From Arthrobacter sp. ZGTC131 (GTDB lineage Bacteria; Actinomycetota; Actinomycetes; Actinomycetales; Micrococcaceae), in the NCBI RefSeq assembly GCF_002929275.1, contig NZ_PJIK01000002.1:249958-313957 (forward strand): a DNA stretch of 64,000 nucleotides, in the 5' to 3' direction. A program made the position numbers and the translations under genes. Positions 16,592 to 24,915 of the stretch are shown here, in pieces. The notes under the pieces are model-generated. The model was not told the origin of the DNA and made no database searches. It was given only the letters and a program-made list of their open reading frames with translations. Positions within the stretch are counted from its first letter, which is position 1; each line of letters begins with the position of its first letter.

Positions 16592-18091
16592 ATGGAAGGC
16601 ATGGGGGAGCCGGGACAGGTTCGAGAAGCGGCGGCGGGAGCCGGCACGACGGTGCGGGACCTGATCGGGTCCCTGGCCGCCATTCGCCCCTGTAACGGCG
16701 GTGCCGGGATGATTGATCAGTTGCGGGACCTGGAGGATCTGAAGTCCGCCGCGGCCGCGCTGCAGGCCCGGATCGCCGTGGCGTTCGACGCCGACCAGCG
16801 CCGCGCCCAGGCCGCGGCCGGGGTCCCGGCGGATGAACGCGGCAAGGGCGTGGGGGCGCAGATCGCGCTGGCCCGGCGCGAATCCCCGGCCCGCGGGTCC
16901 CGGCTGCTGGGCCTGGCCAAGGCCCTCGTGACGGAAATGCCCCGCACCCTGGCCGCCCTCCATACCGGGGAATTGAACGAATGGCGCGCCACCCTGCTGG
17001 TGCGGGAAACGGCCTGCCTGTCCGCCGCGGACCGCTGCGCCGTCGATGACCGGCTCGCCGCGGACACCGGAGCCCTGGCCTGCGCCGGTGACCGGGCCGT
17101 GATCGCCGCGGCCCGCGCCGCCGCGTACAGGCTGGACCCGGGCTCGGTGGCGAACCGGGCCCGGAACGCCGTCGCCGACCGGCACGTGAGTCTCCGCCCG
17201 GCCCCGGACACCATGACCTACCTGACCGCCCTGCTCCCGGTCACCGCCGGCGTCGCCGTACTCGCCGCCCTCACCCGGCACGCGGACACCCTCGCCGGGA
17301 CCGCAGACGGCCGCTCCCGGGGGCAGATCATGGCCGATGACCTCGTCGAACGGATCACCGGCACCCCGGGCGGGATCACCGGCATCGAAATCCAGCTCGT
17401 CATGACCGACCGCACCCTCCTCCAGGGTGACTCCGAACCCGCCCGCCTCCCCGGCTATGGCATCGTCCCCGCCGCCTGGGCCCGGGCTGCCGTCACGGAC
17501 GCCGCTGCAAGCGAGGGCGGGACCGCCGCTGCGGAAGCCGCCCACCTCGCGGACGCTGCTAGGGGGAACGCCGCTGTGAATGTCTGGCTGCGGCGGCTGT
17601 ACACAGCCCCCGGCACCGGGGAACTGACCGCCATGGATTCGCGCGCCAGGCTCTTCCCGGCCGGGCTGCGCCGCCTCATCCGGGCCCGCGACCACACCTG
17701 CCGCACCCCCTACTGCGACGCACCCATCCGTCACCACGACCACATCATCCCGTGGCACCACGGCGGCACCACTACCCATGGCAACGCCGCCGGGCTCTGC
17801 GAAGCCTGCAACCACACTAAAGAAGCCCCCGGCTGGCGGGCAGAGCCGCGCCGCGGACCCGGTGAGGCTGCTCGAACGAGACACACCCTCGAGATCCGCA
17901 CCCCCACCGGCCATAGCTACCACTCAACTGCGCCACCACTGCCCGGCACGCCACTCACCGCTGGCGCGGCGCTGCGCTGCACGGTGTGGACCTCGGGCCG
18001 CCGACGCAAGCGCGAACTACTGCACCAAGCCAAGACCCTCAAACGCGCACGGCTCAAGAAGGCACGCGCTAAGACCACGCTTGCCGCTTAA
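16592..18091 (+). CDS. DUF222 / HNH endonuclease protein (13E12 repeat family)
   Basis: 499 residues from the ATG at 16592 (a TTG at 16547 is also possible; neither has a strong ribosome site). The N-terminal ~320 residues form the alanine/arginine-rich DUF222 domain. The C-terminal HNH nuclease motif reads '[27 protein letters not shown]' in two parts (zinc cysteines, then H-D-H) with '[14 protein letters not shown]' completing it, about residues 365-420. These proteins are abundant, repeated and often near mobile DNA in actinobacteria; their function is unknown. In Mycobacterium tuberculosis the prophage phiRv1 integrates into REP13E12 repeats of this family. A repeat-bounded low-GC island starts 20 bp downstream. 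Confidence 0.85.
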   Translation: MEGMGEPGQVREAAAGAGTTVRDLIGSLAAIRPCNGGAGMIDQLRDLEDLKSAAAALQARIAVAFDADQRRAQAAAGVPADERGKGVGAQIALARRESPARGSRLLGLAKALVTEMPRTLAALHTGELNEWRATLLVRETACLSAADRCAVDDRLAADTGALACAGDRAVIAAARAAAYRLDPGSVANRARNAVADRHVSLRPAPDTMTYLTALLPVTAGVAVLAALTRHADTLAGTADGRSRGQIMADDLVERITGTPGGITGIEIQLVMTDRTLLQGDSEPARLPGYGIVPAAWARAAVTDAAASEGGTAAAEAAHLADAARGNAAVNVWLRRLYTAPGTGELTAMDSRARLFPAGLRRLIRARDHTCRTPYCDAPIRHHDHIIPWHHGGTTTHGNAAGLCEACNHTKEAPGWRAEPRRGPGEAARTRHTLEIRTPTGHSYHSTAPPLPGTPLTAGAALRCTVWTSGRRRKRELLHQAKTLKRARLKKARAKTTLAA

Positions 18092-18110
18092 TAGGCATGC
18101 GGGGGCAGTC

Positions 18111-18256
18111 CCGGTCGATGGAACGGGCGCACCCTTGAATTCTCGATCGGGTGAGGGCTGACATCGGGATGCCCCGTATGCCCTGCCCGATTTACCGCCC
18201 GGTGATGGTCCCCAAGCTGGAGCACGGGCCGTCTCATAACCCTAGAGTTTCGAGGC
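18111..18256 (+). repeat. Left copy of island-flanking direct repeat
   Basis: About 146 bp, opening with CCGGTCGATGGAA and ending near GCCGTCTCATAACCC. It matches 21540-21687 at roughly 80-85% by eye, in the same orientation. The best blocks are CCGATTTACCGCCCGGT and GCCGTCTCATAACCC, both perfect or nearly so. No convincing open frame is shared by the two copies. It starts 20 bp after the DUF222/HNH stop. Confidence 0.85.
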
Positions 18257-18341
18257 ACAGTGGTTTCGAGACACCCAAATTGGGAACCTTTACAGGCACA
18301 AGAGTTATAGATGTCACCACGCCGGAGGTCGTTAGCCGGCT

Positions 18342-18881
18342 TCAGGGGACCCTAGGCATTGGTTCTGGTGACGCGCTTCTCATGCGTTCAGGGGTCCACT
18401 CTCGCTGCTCTCCCTCCTTCGGCGTCGTATAGCTGGATTGGAATGGGAGAGGCGAGCCTTGTTCGTATGGGACAACGCCTTGGTCCGGGGTCATGGTGAA
18501 CCAATTGTCGGCCTGTTTGGTCGCATAGATGAGGACTCGTTGATCGGCGTCCAAGGGGTCACCGTCCGGGTAGGACTCCCCACCCGTGCAGGTCTGGGGC
18601 ATTGACGAGACATGGATGGGGCCTGGGCCCGGCTCGCCCTTAAGGACGGTTTCAATTTCTATAAGGTGGGTTCTCGCTGCATAACTGTAGATGCTCGTCT
18701 CGCCGTCCGGCCGCAGGGGCTTTCCCACTGCAACAAGTTCGGCCTTGTCGAACTGATCTCGGGGGTCCTCAAAACGGACCCAGTCAACACATGCATCAGC
18801 AGCAGTTTGTCCGCTACCGCAGCCAGTTCCGAGTACCAAGAGAACAGTTACTGCAGCTGTCACCCTCGCTATTTTCCCCAT
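18342..18881 (-). CDS. Predicted lipoprotein of unknown function
   Basis: 179 residues with a cleavable lipoprotein signal: 'MGKIARVTAAVTVLLVLGTGC', charged start, hydrophobic core and a lipobox-like LGTGC (Cys21). The mature part is small and acidic with three further cysteines and a 'HLIEIETVLKGEPGP' segment resembling extracellular domains that handle expression of secreted cargo; I do not recognise a family. First gene inside the repeat-bounded island, with clearly lower GC than the flanking housekeeping DNA. No partner gene is adjacent on the same strand within 140 bp. Confidence 0.65.
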   Translation of the reverse strand: MGKIARVTAAVTVLLVLGTGCGSGQTAADACVDWVRFEDPRDQFDKAELVAVGKPLRPDGETSIYSYAARTHLIEIETVLKGEPGPGPIHVSSMPQTCTGGESYPDGDPLDADQRVLIYATKQADNWFTMTPDQGVVPYEQGSPLPFQSSYTTPKEGEQREWTPERMRSASPEPMPRVP

Positions 18882-19024
18882 GCTCAGAAGCTACGCTTGC
18901 TCAGCAAGTTGACCTACAGAAGCCAACAGGTTGGAACACCACCGTGACTGGCGGTAGGGGTTGACCAGGGACGAACCCTCTACGGGGTACCCCCGGATTG
19001 CCTTGAACTGTGCAACAGGAATGC

Positions 19025-19324
19025 TCATAGTTGTCTGCCCCGACGCTCCAAATCCGCCCGACGAAGATCTTCCTCGCCCCAGAATTGGGCATCATTTCGG
19101 CGTACGCGGAGCATGTAAAGGACTTGGCCAGCGCTGAGCAAAAACCACACCGTGAAAAGGCAGAAGAACCCAATATCCCAACCGTGGTCCAACCCCTTCG
19201 TGAATTCGTTGGCGGCGAGGAACGCACTCGCTACAACCTGGGCACCATAAGCCCACATACCGAACTGCCAACTTCCGCGTCCCATTTTCGGCCGCAGGCG
19301 CTTGGGACCTTCTGTCTCTGACAT
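19025..19324 (-). CDS. Small two-span membrane protein, unknown
   Basis: 99 residues. A basic N-terminus (residues 1-16) is followed by two hydrophobic segments at about residues 20-40 and 51-72 ('IGFFCLFTVWFLLSAGQVLYM'-like, split here at 20 residues: 'IGFFCLFTVWFLLSAGQVLY'), then a charged cytoplasmic tail rich in Arg, Asp and Glu. No family recognised. Lies in the low-GC island on the same strand as the lipoprotein and the 60-residue membrane protein. Confidence 0.6.
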   Translation of the reverse strand: MSETEGPKRLRPKMGRGSWQFGMWAYGAQVVASAFLAANEFTKGLDHGWDIGFFCLFTVWFLLSAGQVLYMLRVRRNDAQFWGEEDLRRADLERRGRQL

Positions 19325-19475
19325 ATCCGGAGCCTACAACCGCATGGAATACGTGTCATCGCGTCTTGCGCTGTTGTGAGTATGTGGCGCCCGGGAGGAA
19401 CCTCCATAGGACTGTGCAAGTGAATTTCGCTGAGGCATCAGCTTTCTTGACGGAAAGTTCTCACGTCGTTGCTCG

Positions 19476-19658
19476 CTACGCTCCTCGGATCGTCAGAACT
19501 CCACCCCAAATAACCAAGAGCAGCCCAACCAAGGTTATGACCAAGGAGATTTTGCGCCTCGTGTCAAAAGGTTCCCCCTTCACCCGAGGCTTCCTCGCAC
19601 CATATGTTGCAGCACCAACGCCGATTACGACACCAATGATCACCAGGACGAGATTCAT
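19476..19658 (-). CDS. Very small two-span membrane protein
   Basis: 60 residues: hydrophobic segment at about 3-20 ('LVLVIIGVVIGVGAATYGAR'), a charged loop 'KPRVKGEPFDTRRK' and a second hydrophobic segment at about 36-56. GGGAGGG lies eight bases before the ATG, a good ribosome site that supports real translation. A hairpin of two membrane helices joined by a positively charged loop; function unknown. Confidence 0.6.
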   Translation of the reverse strand: MNLVLVIIGVVIGVGAATYGARKPRVKGEPFDTRRKISLVITLVGLLLVIWGGVLTIRGA

Positions 19659-19781
19659 GGTTCAAACCCTCCCACAGGTGCACCCACTAGCAGCGAGGTC
19701 ACCAGTCACTATTTGAGGAACCGTCTACGGGACGTACTTCTGGTCGTCACCCATATCCGCCAGATCGGCCACGGAAAGGAG

Positions 19782-20030
19782 GTGGCTATCATCGGTGACG
19801 TGGATGAAATTTTGAGCAAGGGAACGGTGAAGACCTGGCACCGCGATGAAGGGTGGGGATCTATCCGGATCGAGGGAGTAGCCGCAGGATGCTTCGCTCA
19901 TTTTTCCTGCATCGTCCAAAAGGCAAGTGAGTTTCTTGAGCTTGTCCCAGGCGAGGACGTTATGCTCACTTGGCACGAAGCCCAGCAGGACGAGTTCTCC
20001 TTAGTCGCCGACCGCGTGGAGCGTTTTTAA
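19782..20030 (+). CDS. Divergent cold-shock-domain protein
   Basis: The frame from about 19713 (TTG) or 19782 (GTG) encodes a recognisable but degenerate cold-shock fold: 'KGTVKTWHRDEGWGSI' corresponds to GTVKWF...KGFGFI of CspA (RNP1 region), 'CFAHFSCI' to VFVHFSAI (RNP2) and 'VPGEDVMLT' to LxEGQxVxF, ending at the natural CSD boundary. Several RNA-stacking aromatics are changed (W for F, loss of one F). AAAGGAGG (19774-19781) abuts the GTG, so the exact start is unsettled. It could be a nucleic-acid-binding protein with altered specificity. No other Csp-like gene is in the window. Confidence 0.6.
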   Translation: MAIIGDVDEILSKGTVKTWHRDEGWGSIRIEGVAAGCFAHFSCIVQKASEFLELVPGEDVMLTWHEAQQDEFSLVADRVERF

Positions 20031-20180
20031 ACGAACCCTAAACGGGAGCACGAAGGTCCAGATTGGGCAGGTTGCGGGCACGCCGGGGGCTAAGCAGGAA
20101 GCTCCATTGAGCTAGGTTGTAGCCGAGGGCTTCCGCACGCGAAGGTCGGTCTTATTCCCCTATCAGGAGGTTCCCAGGGC

Positions 20181-20621
20181 ATGCCGAAATGGAGCGAACG
20201 CGTCGATTCCATGATCGACTATCTAAGAACCAGTCTTCCCAACCTGCAGGTCGATATTCGTCCCGTGACCACCGAGCAGCCTGGTCGGATCATAGCTCTA
20301 CGCAAGAGTTCGGAACCGCTAGAAGTGATCGAGCTGATTGAAGGTAGGGAAGAACTTCTAATTCTGTTTGGCGTTAACTTGCGGCACGAACTCGATCTGA
20401 CGGACGAATCCTCCGCCGAGGCATCGCTGAAGGAGGCCGCCCAACTTCTCCAAGCAATCATTTTCGATGGCTACAAGGAGTGCACTTGGGTTCGCAAGAA
20501 TGGCGTAGTCCGCACGGAAGCGCGGATTAATTTTGCGGGTGAAGACCATAAGTTCGCAACAAGTACATTGACAGGCTTCTTCGGTGGTCGAAAGGAAGTC
20601 ATTTGGCATTACCCATGGTGA
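20181..20621 (+). CDS. Unknown soluble 146-residue protein
   Basis: Well supported as a gene: AGGAGG (20165-20170) at good spacing, then ATG and 146 codons with normal base-3 bias but lower GC than the core genome. An alpha/beta pattern is visible: N-terminal helix 'SERVDSMIDYLRTSLP', strands around 'RIIALRKS' and 'EVIELIEGREELLILFGV', a central helix 'SSAEASLKEAAQLLQAII' and a C-terminal beta segment ending 'EVIWHYPW'. No family recognised. Size and setting resemble immunity or accessory proteins, but no toxin gene is visible next to it. Confidence 0.65.
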   Translation: MPKWSERVDSMIDYLRTSLPNLQVDIRPVTTEQPGRIIALRKSSEPLEVIELIEGREELLILFGVNLRHELDLTDESSAEASLKEAAQLLQAIIFDGYKECTWVRKNGVVRTEARINFAGEDHKFATSTLTGFFGGRKEVIWHYPW

Positions 20622-20814
20622 CCCGACGGCAATTGGTCTTGTCCATCGGTGGTGATTGAACAGGGCGTCTTTGTTGGAACCCTCTGCGGGCAGTTCTGTT
20701 AGCAGAGGATAAGCTCACCGACGACCAGATGTTCTTATAGACAAGCCCTCAGGACTATCGCAGTGTTAGATCGGTACCAGGAAGCATTACTAGTGACCTA
20801 AGGGGACGGTCAAA

Positions 20815-21423
20815 ATGGCTGACACTGAAGCAGCGGCCAGATGGGCCAAGGTCACGCGGATTGCTGAGGGCATCACCGATTACGGTATCGGTAAGGCCGT
20901 GCGGTCGTACTTCCTGCTGTATCTGCCCGCCGGCGTAATCCTACTGACGGGCATAGGTTTCCTCCTATCAGTACTTATCTTCGGGAACATGCGGGAGGAG
21001 TGGTCCATGCACTTGGTCATGGGCCTTTTTCTAACTTCATTGGGCACCGGGGTCGGCGGCTTCATTTACGCGCGGAAAAAGGTCAACCCACAGGTACGCC
21101 CGCAGCGGTCAGGAGCCCTTATATGGCTGGACAAGCTCGAAAAGAAGAACATACAGAAGCAGATTTACTGCCGGATCCCCCCAGTACCTGAGCACCTCAC
21201 CGTTGCCCGCGGCGCCGCCGTCCAGATCCGGCAAGGCCTGGCCCTGTATCTGCTCGTCGGGCCGGCATACCTGTTCCTTGCCCTAGCCCAGCTGTTGAAC
21301 GCCCCAGGCAGCTTTCTGACCCTCATTGGGATTTTGCTTCTGGGACTCTACGTCGCCCTTTATGCCTTCGTCGCCTGGCAGTTTCATCAGACGGGCCGAT
21401 TCCTGGAACGCACCGCACCCTGA
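20815..21423 (+). CDS. Four-span membrane protein, unknown
   Basis: 202 residues with four hydrophobic segments (about residues 33-58, 67-85, 140-160 and 165-185) and a basic cytoplasmic loop (residues ~86-125). 'GGFIYARKKVNPQVRPQ' follows span 2. The start at ATG 20815 is preceded by AGGGGACGG. No known family recognised. Last gene of the island; the right-hand direct repeat begins 117 bp after its stop. Confidence 0.65.
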   Translation: MADTEAAARWAKVTRIAEGITDYGIGKAVRSYFLLYLPAGVILLTGIGFLLSVLIFGNMREEWSMHLVMGLFLTSLGTGVGGFIYARKKVNPQVRPQRSGALIWLDKLEKKNIQKQIYCRIPPVPEHLTVARGAAVQIRQGLALYLLVGPAYLFLALAQLLNAPGSFLTLIGILLLGLYVALYAFVAWQFHQTGRFLERTAP

Positions 21424-21539
21424 TAAGTCCTGCCGGAGGCAGCCTAACTTCACTCGATGAGGCTGCTCAGACTCTTATGCCGTGCCCGGTCTCAGCCGAA
21501 CGGTGTCCGAGCAGGCTTGACCGCAAGTCGTCCCGTTAG

Positions 21540-21687
21540 CCGGTCGATGGAAGGGCGAACCCCCTTGAATTCGCGGCCCGGTGAGGGGCTGACATCCGGA
21601 TGCTCCGTATGCCCTGTCCGATTTACCGCCCGGTACAGGTCCCCAAATTGGAGAACCGGCCGTCTCATAACCCTTGGGATACAAGGC
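21540..21687 (+). repeat. Right copy of island-flanking direct repeat
   Basis: About 148 bp, same orientation as 18111-18256, from CCGGTCGATGGAA to the end of ACAAGGC. The spacing between left ends is 3.43 kb. Differences from the left copy are scattered point changes and two or three single-base indels, so the copies have been diverging for some time. Confidence 0.85.
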
Positions 21688-21874
21688 GTCTCAGCTGAAG
21701 AGTAGTGGCTGCCGCTGCCTACGTTCAATTTTCGGGGAATCCTGCAAGTTCCATTGCAACCGGGAAATTCTCGTAACTATGTCTCGCAACCTTCTGGCGA
21801 AATCGGCGTGTTCGTTGTTGGTTATGAGACACGTGACAGCAGGCAGTCGAAGGAGCTAATCGGCGCGATGACCT

Positions 21875-22057
21875 CTAACGATGACGGTGTATCCGGGCGC
21901 GAGCTTCACGACGCCCAGCGAAGGCGCCGAGGACTTCTTCTCGCAGATGGCCACGGGTTGACAGTGTGCAGCGAAATGACCGCGCGGCGATCCGCTTGCC
22001 GACATCCACAGCAACAACCACGGGTGAAACAGCAGCCACTCCAGTCTGAACAGACAT
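21875..22057 (-). pseudogene. Possible remnant of an IS110-type transposase N-terminus
   Basis: The minus-strand frame from the ATG at 22057 starts 'MSVQTGVAAVSPVVVAVDVG', which resembles the first strand and DEDD aspartate region of IS110-family transposases ('VVAVDVGK'). It stops after about 60 residues, where a complete transposase would have 340-400. No ends or target duplication were seen. The resemblance is short, so chance is possible. It lies between the right direct repeat and the SHOCT gene; the rest of 21424-22176 shows no convincing gene. Confidence 0.3.
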
Positions 22058-22176
22058 AACAACACACCCCCGAAGGTGCCGGGAGACCCGCGGATCAGCC
22101 CCAGGCCTCAACGGAATCTGATACATCCCGTCCTGACGTCTCCGGAGATGCCTGGGAAGGACTAACTCAACTCATA

Positions 22177-22728
22177 TCAGCCGTTGGTGATGTCGTTCCG
22201 GCGGGTCATGTACTCCTCCATGGAGATTTCGCCGTTGCTGTACTGCTGGTCGAGTTCGGCCAGCTTGCGTGCGCGGAAACCCTGCGGGGCCGACGGCGGC
22301 GGGGGAGTCGACGGGGCAACGCCGCCCGGCGGGGGTCCGGGCTGTTGCGGCTGTTGCGGATGAGGCGGGTTGGCGCGGTACTCGGGGCTGTCCTCGTAAG
22401 GCACGGGTCCCTGGTGTCCGGACGGATTGCCACCAGCGCCCGGGGCCCCCGGGTAGGGGGGGTAACCGTAAGGCTGGTCCAGCGGGGGAAGCTCCTGCCG
22501 GCCACTTGCCGGCGGAAGCCCGAAGCCGCCGCTGAGGTAGTCCTGCTGTGTGTAGCCGTCCGCGGGCCCGTTGTCCCGCCGGCCCGGATTCGGGCCGCCG
22601 AACCGGCCATCAAACTGCCCGGAGAAGCCCTGCCCCTGGTCCCGGCGCTGTACGGACCGCCGGTACATCCGCATTCCCACGGGAATCAGGAGTGACAGAA
22701 TAATGATCCAGAAAAACAAGTTGTTCAC
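22177..22728 (-). CDS. SHOCT-domain membrane-anchored protein
   Basis: 183 residues from a GTG at 22728, chosen because GAGAGG sits eight bases upstream and the protein then begins directly with a membrane helix ('NNLFFWIIILSLLIPVGM', residues 2-19). A long Pro/Gly/Gln-rich linker follows (residues ~25-150). The C-terminal 'LAELDQQYSNGEISMEEYMT' is a SHOCT motif (short C-terminal domain, usually an oligomerisation element). Function unknown. Convergent with nothing; the winged-helix gene lies 55 bp upstream on the same strand. Confidence 0.8.
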   Translation of the reverse strand: MNNLFFWIIILSLLIPVGMRMYRRSVQRRDQGQGFSGQFDGRFGGPNPGRRDNGPADGYTQQDYLSGGFGLPPASGRQELPPLDQPYGYPPYPGAPGAGGNPSGHQGPVPYEDSPEYRANPPHPQQPQQPGPPPGGVAPSTPPPPSAPQGFRARKLAELDQQYSNGEISMEEYMTRRNDITNG

Positions 22729-22783
22729 GGTGGAGGGCCTCTCATGAGTGTTATTCCAGCTTAGTCCTCTCCGGATCACCTGT

Positions 22784-23935
22784 TCAGGAGCGGTCTGCTG
22801 ACCGAAGGGACGTCGGAATGCCAAGAAAATCCCCGTACCGCGCCACGCTCTGGTCGAGTGCTTGGTTCATCGCCTCTTCGCCGGATCCGGCGAGCGCCGT
22901 GGACAGGCGGACGTCGAGCTCGCAGCTCGGCCCGGCCGCCGGCCGTACCAGCCGATGCCGCCAGGCACCCGCCATGTACCCATTCAGCAGAAGCACGTGC
23001 ATGGGAGCGTCGTTGAATGGAAATACCGGCGCCGTTCCGCCGAAGTATTGGCGGGAGACCGAGTACCCCATGATGTATTCGTCATAGCACTGGACCAGAT
23101 CGATCCGCTGGATGTCGGGCGCCTGAGAAACAGATGAGTCCGGCGCGTGGAAATAGTAGGTGACGCCGTCGATCGTTGCAGTCTCCAGCGCCGCGGGATC
23201 GTCCTCCAGCCCCAGAGTCAACCCCAGCCGCACGTCCGCCATCGTCAGGCCGGACCAGTCCGCGCAGTCCTTTACGGTTGCGGGGCCGCGGCTCCGGAAG
23301 TACCGGACTGCCAACGCGGCCAGGGATTCCTCTTTGGACAGGACGGACATGCCGGGAGGCACCGCCTGGACGCGTTCATCGAAGGCCGCGTAGGTCTGAC
23401 GGAGGGCGCCGCCGGCGCTCCGTATCGGCACACCGCTCGCCAGGACGCCGCTAACTTCGGCGTGCATGATCAGGTAGGCCAGTCCGAGCCCTTTGGCCTC
23501 GAAACCCGCTCGCTGCAGTTCGGCTGCCAGCTGCTCCCGCGTCCGGTGCGCACCGTCCGCCACCGCCGCGGCCAGCACCGCGGCGCTCTTCGCCGCAACC
23601 TCGGAGTCGATCCCGATCATCCGGTACGTCCCCGCGTTGGCCCGGTGCAGGCGCGGCGCTGACAGTGCCCGCAGCCACGGCAGGTCATCCCGGTGCACGA
23701 AGTGCCATGTAGGCCGCAGGATGTGGGTCCGGAGAATCCTGCCGTCAGCGACTGCCCGCTCCACGTCGTCCGCGGTGGCGCCCGCCGTCCGCTGCGCCAG
23801 GGACCAGCGGGCATAAGGAAATTCCTGGGCCTGGACGGCGAGCAGGCTTTTCAGGGCGTCGTCCACCGTGGCCGCCACGGGAGCACGGAGCTGCTGGCTT
23901 CGCAGCCGGATCCGCACCACATCATCCGGTTCCAT
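22784..23935 (-). CDS. Winged-helix DNA-binding domain protein (HTH_42 / AlkX-type)
   Basis: 383 residues from the ATG at 23935 (a GTG three bases earlier has an equally good GGAG). The core 'SLLAVQAQEFPYARWSLAQR' near the N-terminus, 'LRTHILRPTWHFVHRDDLPW' at about 75-95 and 'YFRSRGPATVKDCADWSGL' in the middle are diagnostic of the HTH_42 (formerly DUF1006) family, which includes DNA-glycosylase-like AlkX proteins. A role in repair of crosslinks is known for some members; here it is unproven. 34 bp downstream of an SGNH hydrolase on the same strand, so possibly co-transcribed. Confidence 0.85.
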   Translation of the reverse strand: MEPDDVVRIRLRSQQLRAPVAATVDDALKSLLAVQAQEFPYARWSLAQRTAGATADDVERAVADGRILRTHILRPTWHFVHRDDLPWLRALSAPRLHRANAGTYRMIGIDSEVAAKSAAVLAAAVADGAHRTREQLAAELQRAGFEAKGLGLAYLIMHAEVSGVLASGVPIRSAGGALRQTYAAFDERVQAVPPGMSVLSKEESLAALAVRYFRSRGPATVKDCADWSGLTMADVRLGLTLGLEDDPAALETATIDGVTYYFHAPDSSVSQAPDIQRIDLVQCYDEYIMGYSVSRQYFGGTAPVFPFNDAPMHVLLLNGYMAGAWRHRLVRPAAGPSCELDVRLSTALAGSGEEAMNQALDQSVARYGDFLGIPTSLRSADRS

Positions 23936-23969
23936 CACCGCCGTCGCTCCTTCTACGCCCCAGCCCCCG

Positions 23970-24821
23970 CTACTGCCGGACCGCATCCTCCGAGCCCAAG
24001 GGGCCCTCGCCGGAACCAAGCGGTACACCGGGGCCAAACACCGGTCCCGGCATGGGGCGCTTCGGTGCGATGCCGTCGCCGGACGAACGGTGGCGCAGAC
24101 GCCGGACCACCCACGGCACAAAGTACTCCCGGGCCCAGACGAGGTCCCCTGTGCGGGCCTCGCGCCAGCTGCGCGGGGGCAGCGGCTTGGGCGCCAGCGG
24201 TTCCAGGCTGTGCTGGACGTTCAAGGACTCGAGCACCATCGCCGCAATCGTGTGGTGGCCCAGGGGCGAAAAGTGCAGACGGTCCTCGTCCCACATCTGC
24301 GGACTCTTCAGTTGCCGGAGGGACCACATGTCGGCGATGATGGCGTCGTGCCGGGCGGCGATGGTGCGGAGGTTTTCGTTGTAGATGGCCACTTTGCTGC
24401 GAAGCCGGCCCAGCACGGACGATCCGGTGTCGGGACCGTTGAACAGCACCACCGTGGCGCCGCTCAATGTCAGGATCTGCACGACGGGGTCGAGCCGTTC
24501 GGCCAGGGCGTCGGGGTCCCCGCCGGGGCGGATGAGGTCGTTGCCTCCGGCGGAGAGCGTCACGAGATCCGGCTTGAGGGCCAGGCAGGGGGCGAGCTGC
24601 TGGTCGATGACCTGCTGGAGCAGCCGGCCCCGAACGGCCAGGTTGGCGTAGGCAAAGTCCTCGTGGCCGCGACCCAGTTCCTCCGCCACGCGGTCCGCCC
24701 AGCCCCGGTAGCCGCCCGGGCTGCTGGGTTCTGGATCGCCGATTCCTTCGGTGAAGGAGTCCCCCATTGCCACATAGCGGCTCCACGGGTGGCGGCCCGG
24801 AGGCGCTTGGGGATTCTGCAT
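23970..24821 (-). CDS. SGNH/GDSL-family hydrolase
   Basis: 283 residues from the ATG at 24821 (CGGAG upstream; a GTG at 24839 is possible). 'YVAMGDSFTEGIGDPEP' (block I, catalytic Ser about residue 22), 'TLSAGGNDLIRPG' (block III, Gly-x-Asn) and 'DRLHFSPLGHHTIA' (block V, Asp-x2-His) complete the SGNH set. No signal peptide, so a cytoplasmic esterase or lipase-like enzyme. Divergent from the carboxylesterase gene across a 16-bp palindrome. Confidence 0.87.
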   Translation of the reverse strand: MQNPQAPPGRHPWSRYVAMGDSFTEGIGDPEPSSPGGYRGWADRVAEELGRGHEDFAYANLAVRGRLLQQVIDQQLAPCLALKPDLVTLSAGGNDLIRPGGDPDALAERLDPVVQILTLSGATVVLFNGPDTGSSVLGRLRSKVAIYNENLRTIAARHDAIIADMWSLRQLKSPQMWDEDRLHFSPLGHHTIAAMVLESLNVQHSLEPLAPKPLPPRSWREARTGDLVWAREYFVPWVVRRLRHRSSGDGIAPKRPMPGPVFGPGVPLGSGEGPLGSEDAVRQ

Positions 24822-24884
24822 CGATTCGGCTCCGCTCACCTTCACATCCTGCACTCTCCCTGCCAAGGTACGCCACCGTAAGTT

Positions 24885-24900
24885 GTTACCGGCGGGTAAC
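24885..24900. promoter_or_regulatory. 16-bp palindrome GTTACC-N4-GGTAAC between two hydrolase genes
   Basis: Perfect 6-bp arms around GGCG in the 94-bp divergent gap. Same outline as the GTTACT-N4-AGTAAC core at 45256-45271 in front of the acyl-CoA dehydrogenase. The shape (short palindrome, GTTAC/GTAAC) suggests a TetR-family operator; the regulator is not in this window. Confidence 0.5.
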
Positions 24901-24915
24901 TGTAAGAATGGAGCC

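Noticed and set aside
16304-17923. 539-codon minus-strand frame across the DUF222/HNH gene
   Set aside because: Gly/Ala/Arg/Val-rich antisense translation with no motifs; the plus-strand HNH protein has full domain evidence.
18151-18432. Plus-strand 93-codon frame overlapping the left direct repeat
   Set aside because: No ribosome site, low-complexity translation, overlaps the lipoprotein gene end, and the frame is not conserved in the right repeat copy.
19366-19716. 116-codon plus-strand frame
   Set aside because: Antisense to the 60-residue membrane protein, which has a strong ribosome site and two clear membrane helices.
18111-21687. Idea that the direct repeats are tRNA-type attachment sites
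   Set aside because: No cloverleaf can be drawn from the repeat and no integrase gene lies inside or next to it.
21457-21705. 82-codon frame over the right direct repeat
   Set aside because: Arg/Ser-rich translation, no ribosome site, not open in the left repeat copy in the same frame; treated as part of the repeat.
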